From Sulfuritalea sp. (GTDB lineage: Bacteria; Pseudomonadota; Gammaproteobacteria; Burkholderiales; Rhodocyclaceae), in contig JADJFK010000034.1 of the NCBI GenBank assembly GCA_016708585.1, positions 1-17,930 of the forward strand: DNA of 17,930 bases, read 5' to 3'. This document shows, piece after piece, positions 14,471-17,930 of this stretch. Position 1 is the first letter of the stretch; each line of letters begins with the position of its first letter. The translations under genes were made by a program, and so were the position numbers. The notes beneath the pieces were generated by a model. It was not told the origin of the DNA and searched no databases. It saw only the letters and a program-made list of their open reading frames with translations.

Positions 14471-17400
14471 CTTCGGCCACCGCGTTGCTGGCTTGGGGTA
14501 CATCATCCTGGATAGTCACGGTCAGCGTCGCAGTCGAGTTCTGCGCGCCGTCGGTCAGCGTGTAGGTGAAGGACTGGACATCATCGGTGGTGGCCTCGTC
14601 GGTACTTGCCGTCACCGTATAGACATAGTCGCCCTTGACATGGCCGGCATAGGCCGTCGTGTACACCACCAGGGTGCCGACGGCATTGGTCACGGTAATC
14701 ACGCCGTTGCCATCCGGCGTGCCGCCGGCCACGTTGGTGATGTTGGTGGTGCCGGTCAGGCCGGTGTCGTTGTCCAGCAGGTTGCCGCTGACGCTGGTGC
14801 TGGCGATGCCGGCCTCGGTGCCATCGGCCAGGCTCGATTCCTTGACGGTCGCCGTGTCGTTGACGGCGCCGATGGTGCTGCGCACGTCCATCGTCAGCGT
14901 CGCGGAGGAAGTACTTCCGTCGGCGTCGGTCAGGGTGTAGGTGAATACCGGATCCTGCACCAGGGCGCTGATGCCGTTCAGGCGGTAGTGGGTGCCGGCG
15001 GCGGTACTGGTAAAAGTGATGTACTGGAAGGGGCTGGCCGGACTGATCGTGCCCGTGGCGATGCTCCCGGCGACACCCGCGATCGTCCCCGAGCCGATAT
15101 AGGCGCCGCTGCTGCTGTAGGCATGCCAGGTGGCCGTTTCGCCGACCGGCAGATCGGTCAGCGTAACCGTCGCGGACCGGTTCATCTGGTTAAGATCGAC
15201 GACAAGGGTCTCGCCGTTTTCTATCCGGTTGTTGTTGTTGTTGCCACCTGTCGATTCGACACCGAGGCCATCATTGATCCCGTCGGGGTTGGTGTTGTTG
15301 TCGCGCAGGCGTACATATCCTGCCTGGGTTCCGGTCAGGGTGGCAGGATTCAGCCCGTTGGTTGCAAGACCACCAGTGTAGGGACTGCTTCCGTCGAAAC
15401 CAAACAACTCGATGCCCGTCGCGGTCCAGGTCGGAATCGTTGCCGCGACATCACCGGGACTCGCCGCGACAACGATATCCTTGGCGGTCGAGGTAAAGGT
15501 GTAGGCGCCAGTCGCCTTGGTCATGGCCAGTGTGCCTTCGGCGGTGACGATGGTAATCGTCGTGCCATTGTCGGTCGTCGAGATCGGTGTTCCGCTGTAG
15601 GTCACTCCGCTCACCGTGACGCTGTCAGCTCCCAGTGTATCGGCGCCTCCCGGTGCGACGCCGGCGCCGGTAATCACGTTGCCCGTGGCCGTCGCCAGCG
15701 CGCCGACGCTGTCGCTGTCGTTATTGGCGGTGGGGCCGCTGTCGGTGATGTTGAGGTTGACGGTAGTCCAGGCCGAGCTCGCGCTGCCATCCGTGGCCTT
15801 GTAGACGAAGCTGTCCTGAACGGCAGTCGGATTATTCGACTGCGCCGGCGCGGTATAGGTGAATGTGCCATCGGTATTCATCACCACGGTACCGCCCAGC
15901 GCCGTCGTCACCACGTTGGTACCATTCACCGCAATAACGGTCCCGCCCGCAGTGGTGGCAACCTGCAACACGCTGATCGGGCTGCCTTCCTCGTCGGTGT
16001 CGTTCGCCAGCACCGAACCGCGCACCGCGGGAACGCCTTCCACCGCGCTGTAGGTATCGACGGCGCAGACCGGGACGTCGTTGGTGCCGGTCACCGTGAT
16101 GGTCAGGGTCGTGGTGTTGGACACGGCAGTACCCGGATCCTTCGCCGTGTAGGTGAACACGTCGTTCGCCGTGGCGCCCGTGGCCAGCGAATCGGCCGCG
16201 GCCTGGTTGGCGATGTAGGTGTAGCTGCCATCGGCGTTCAGCGTCAGGGTGCCGTAGGTGCCGGTCAGCGAGGTGCCGACTCCGACGCCTTGCGTTACCG
16301 CTCCCACCCCGACGCGAACGCCGCTGACCACCAGGCTGGCGGTGGTATTGTCCACATCGGTGTCCGTGCCGACGCCACGGATGACGCCGTTTATCGCGGT
16401 GACCGTGAGCGTGGCATCTTCATTGACGGCGCCAACGTCGGCCGCCGCAACCGGCGCGTCATTCACCGGATTGACATTCACGGTCGAGGCGATTGACAGC
16501 GCCGTGGTATTGACGCCGCCACTTGCCGTGCCGCCGCTGTCGACTATCTGCGTCAGGGTGAACACCCGGTTGCCGTCCGTCGGGTTGTCGATGCTGGTGT
16601 TCTGGTAGGTGATGCCGTTGACCAGGGTGCTGATGTTGCCGGTCGAGACCCCCGCCACCTTGCTCAGCACCACCGTGGCGGTACCGCTGGCGATGGTGAC
16701 CGTGTAGCTCATGCCATTGGTCGTGGTGGTGCCCGAGGAGTTGGCGCCCAGGGTGATGGTGGTGCCATCGACCACGATCCGCTCGCTGGCGCCGTCAAGC
16801 AGCCCGCCCACGGTGAAGGTGAGCCCGGTGATGGTCTGCCCGCTTTCGACGGTGCCCGTCGTCGCGCCGCTGAAGACGCTGACCGCCGCCGCCTGCGTCG
16901 AGCCCGCACCTTCGGTAAAGGTCGGGCTGGCCGCCGTCGCCGTCAGGGTCGGCGCGTCGTTCACCGACGTGAGGTTCACGGTCGAGGTGACGGTGTTGGA
17001 GTTCGCCGCGGAGTCATTCACCGTGTAGCTCACGGTGCGCGCTCCGGTGTTCGGGTCGTCCGAGCTGTTGTTGTAGGTCACCGCCCGCAGGGCCGCCTGC
17101 CACTGCGCCAGGGTCGCCGTGTTGCCCGCCGAACTCAGCGTCATGACGCCGGTGCCGGCCACGTAGGAACCGGTGATGTTGCCCATCGTCGCCGGCACGT
17201 TGGTGAAGGCCAGCACGTCCTGGCCACTGACGAAGCCGCCGGTGATCGATACGGTCGCCGTCGATAGCGTGGTGTTGTCCGCATCGGCGACCGTGATCAG
17301 GGTGTTGATCGCACTGGTCGCGTTCTCCGTGTAGGCCAGCGTGCTGCCGCTTGCCAGCACCGGCGCATCATTCACCGGATTGACATTCACGGTCGAGGCG

Positions 17401-17930
17401 ATTGACAGCGCCGTGGTATTGACGCCGCCACTTGCCGTGCCGCCGCTGTCGACTATCTGCGTCAGGGTGAACACCCGGTTGCCGTCCGTCGGGTTGTCGA
17501 TGCTGGTGTTCTGGTAGGTGATGCCGTTGACCAGGGTGCTGATGTTGCCGGTCGAGACCCCCGCCACCTTGCTCAGCACCACCGTGGCGGTACCGCTGGC
17601 GATGGTGACGGTGTAGCTCATGCCATTGGTCGCGGTGGTGCCCGAGGAGTTGGCGCCCAGGGTGATGGTGGTGCCATCGACCACGATCCGCTCGCTGGCG
17701 CCGTCAAGCAGCCCGCCCACGGTGAAGGTGAGCCCGGTGATGGTCTGCCCGCTTTCGACGGTGCCCGTCGTCGCGCCGCTGAAGACGCTGACCGCCGCCG
17801 CCTGCGTCGAGCCCGCACCTTCGGTAAAGGTCGGGCTGGCCGCCGTCGCCGTCAGGGTCGGCGCGTCGTTCACCGACGTGAGGTTCACGGTCGAGGTGAC
17901 GGTGTTGGAGTTCGCCGCGGAGTCATTCAC
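14397..17930 (-). CDS. Giant RTX/VCBS-type adhesin, repeat region (partial; continues past the right edge)
   Basis: Extracellular giant adhesin of the LapA/BapA type; 1177 residues are visible and the N terminus is outside the window. Two copies of a 303-aa unit come first, the upstream one cut by the edge. Each combines a NDAPTLTATAASPTFTEGAG domain (STLVNGITYQNTSIDNPTDG) with a NDAPVLASGSTLAYTENATS domain (AALRAVTYNNSSDDPN); both are cadherin-like domains with NDAP linkers. A VCBS domain follows (AVNEDATLTVTAINGVIRGV ... YGTLTLNADGSYTYIANQAA ... VFTYTAKD), then an Ig/cadherin-like domain ending in NITDSGPTANNDSD. Next is a non-repetitive domain with an Asn run (GGNNNNNRIENGE) and two more VCBS-like domains (VFTYTLTDADGSTSSATLTM; SFTYTLTDGAQNSTATLTVT). 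The authentic frame ends near 14470 in DDVPQASNAVAEVSES, and the residues after that are frameshift product. The downstream fragments hold the vWA, RTX and secretion domains. Confidence 0.88.
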   Translation of the reverse strand: MNDSAANSNTVTSTVNLTSVNDAPTLTATAASPTFTEGAGSTQAAAVSVFSGATTGTVESGQTITGLTFTVGGLLDGASERIVVDGTTITLGANSSGTTATNGMSYTVTIASGTATVVLSKVAGVSTGNISTLVNGITYQNTSIDNPTDGNRVFTLTQIVDSGGTASGGVNTTALSIASTVNVNPVNDAPVLASGSTLAYTENATSAINTLITVADADNTTLSTATVSITGGFVSGQDVLAFTNVPATMGNITGSYVAGTGVMTLSSAGNTATLAQWQAALRAVTYNNSSDDPNTGARTVSYTVNDSAANSNTVTSTVNLTSVNDAPTLTATAASPTFTEGAGSTQAAAVSVFSGATTGTVESGQTITGLTFTVGGLLDGASERIVVDGTTITLGANSSGTTTTNGMSYTVTIASGTATVVLSKVAGVSTGNISTLVNGITYQNTSIDNPTDGNRVFTLTQIVDSGGTASGGVNTTALSIASTVNVNPVNDAPVAAADVGAVNEDATLTVTAINGVIRGVGTDTDVDNTTASLVVSGVRVGVGAVTQGVGVGTSLTGTYGTLTLNADGSYTYIANQAAADSLATGATANDVFTYTAKDPGTAVSNTTTLTITVTGTNDVPVCAVDTYSAVEGVPAVRGSVLANDTDEEGSPISVLQVATTAGGTVIAVNGTNVVTTALGGTVVMNTDGTFTYTAPAQSNNPTAVQDSFVYKATDGSASSAWTTVNLNITDSGPTANNDSDSVGALATATGNVITGAGVAPGGADTLGADSVTVSGVTYSGTPISTTDNGTTITIVTAEGTLAMTKATGAYTFTSTAKDIVVAASPGDVAATIPTWTATGIELFGFDGSSPYTGGLATNGLNPATLTGTQAGYVRLRDNNTNPDGINDGLGVESTGGNNNNNRIENGETLVVDLNQMNRSATVTLTDLPVGETATWHAYSSSGAYIGSGTIAGVAGSIATGTISPASPFQYITFTSTAAGTHYRLNGISALVQDPVFTYTLTDADGSTSSATLTMDVRSTIGAVNDTATVKESSLADGTEAGIASTSVSGNLLDNDTGLTGTTNITNVAGGTPDGNGVITVTNAVGTLVVYTTAYAGHVKGDYVYTVTASTDEATTDDVQSFTYTLTDGAQNSTATLTVTIQDDVPQASNAVAEVSESPGGGLQPGADAGYLGQHAGQ
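16451..17930 (-). repeat. 909-bp direct repeat (303 aa), second copy cut by the window edge
   Basis: Bases 16451-17021 recur at 17360-17930 with a 909-bp offset. I find only about three mismatches in 571 bp (G/A at 16457, C/G near 16700, T/C near 16722). The repeat unit is two consecutive cadherin-like domains of the adhesin, and the array probably continues beyond the right edge. Third-position identity is as high as the rest, so the duplication is recent or kept uniform by recombination. Confidence 0.9.

Noticed and set aside
15228..15243. GTT trinucleotide run
   Set aside because: Only four or five units; it encodes an Asn run in the adhesin and keeps frame, so there is no sign of a switch.
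14493..16496. A long open frame (667 codons) on the plus strand opposite the RTX adhesin
   Set aside because: It is antisense to clear VCBS/cadherin-like coding sequence. Its translation is Arg/Gly/His/Val-rich with no domain, and such frames are expected opposite GC-rich Thr/Gly/Ala repeats.

Overview
The window is GC-rich DNA from a Gram-negative bacterium. Every large gene encodes a cell-envelope or secreted protein: an outer-membrane TolC-type channel, a two-partner-secretion (TPS) translocator, a periplasmic binding protein and two giant secreted adhesins. The TolC/LapE, GltI-like and TPS sequence styles suggest a betaproteobacterium, perhaps of the Rhodocyclales. That placement is inferred from protein style only, since no rRNA or other marker is present.

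Nearly everything is on the minus strand and reads right to left. (1) About 17930-11653 holds the C-terminal two thirds or so of a giant RTX/VCBS-type adhesin. It has cadherin-like and VCBS repeats, a von Willebrand A domain with a MIDAS motif, twelve RTX nonapeptides and a type I secretion C-terminal target domain. Its N terminus lies beyond the right edge. The reading frame is broken by four frameshifts and one in-frame stop, although the protein sequence stays recognisable across each break. (2) 11006-11545 on the plus strand is a lone 179-aa conserved-looking protein of unknown function with a strong ribosome binding site; it converges on the RTX gene. (3) 10728 to the left edge looks like one operon, started from an AT-rich divergent promoter region (10729-11005). 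It encodes a TolC/LapE-like channel with an extra NTF2-like C-terminal domain, a GltI-like glutamate/aspartate-binding protein (ATGA overlap), a TpsB/FhaC-type translocator (4-nt gap) and a TpsA/FHA-type adhesin (20-nt gap). The adhesin has at least ten autotransporter-associated beta-strand repeats arranged in near-identical 336-bp and 339-bp tandem arrays.

Functionally, this is a surface-adhesion locus serving two secretion routes. The TolC-like protein is a plausible outer-membrane exit for the RTX adhesin; the ABC transporter and membrane-fusion protein it would need are not in the window. TpsB should export TpsA. The unusual points are the single operon joining a type I channel to a type Vb pair, the periplasmic amino-acid-binding protein placed between them without its permease or ATPase, and the NTF2-like extension on the TolC protein.

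Both adhesin genes carry many single-base indels, several in C/G runs. The first 470 bases are especially dense, with about eight apparent breaks. The genes between them are intact. This could be sequencing or assembly error in repetitive DNA, or recent pseudogenisation; the sequence alone does not decide it.
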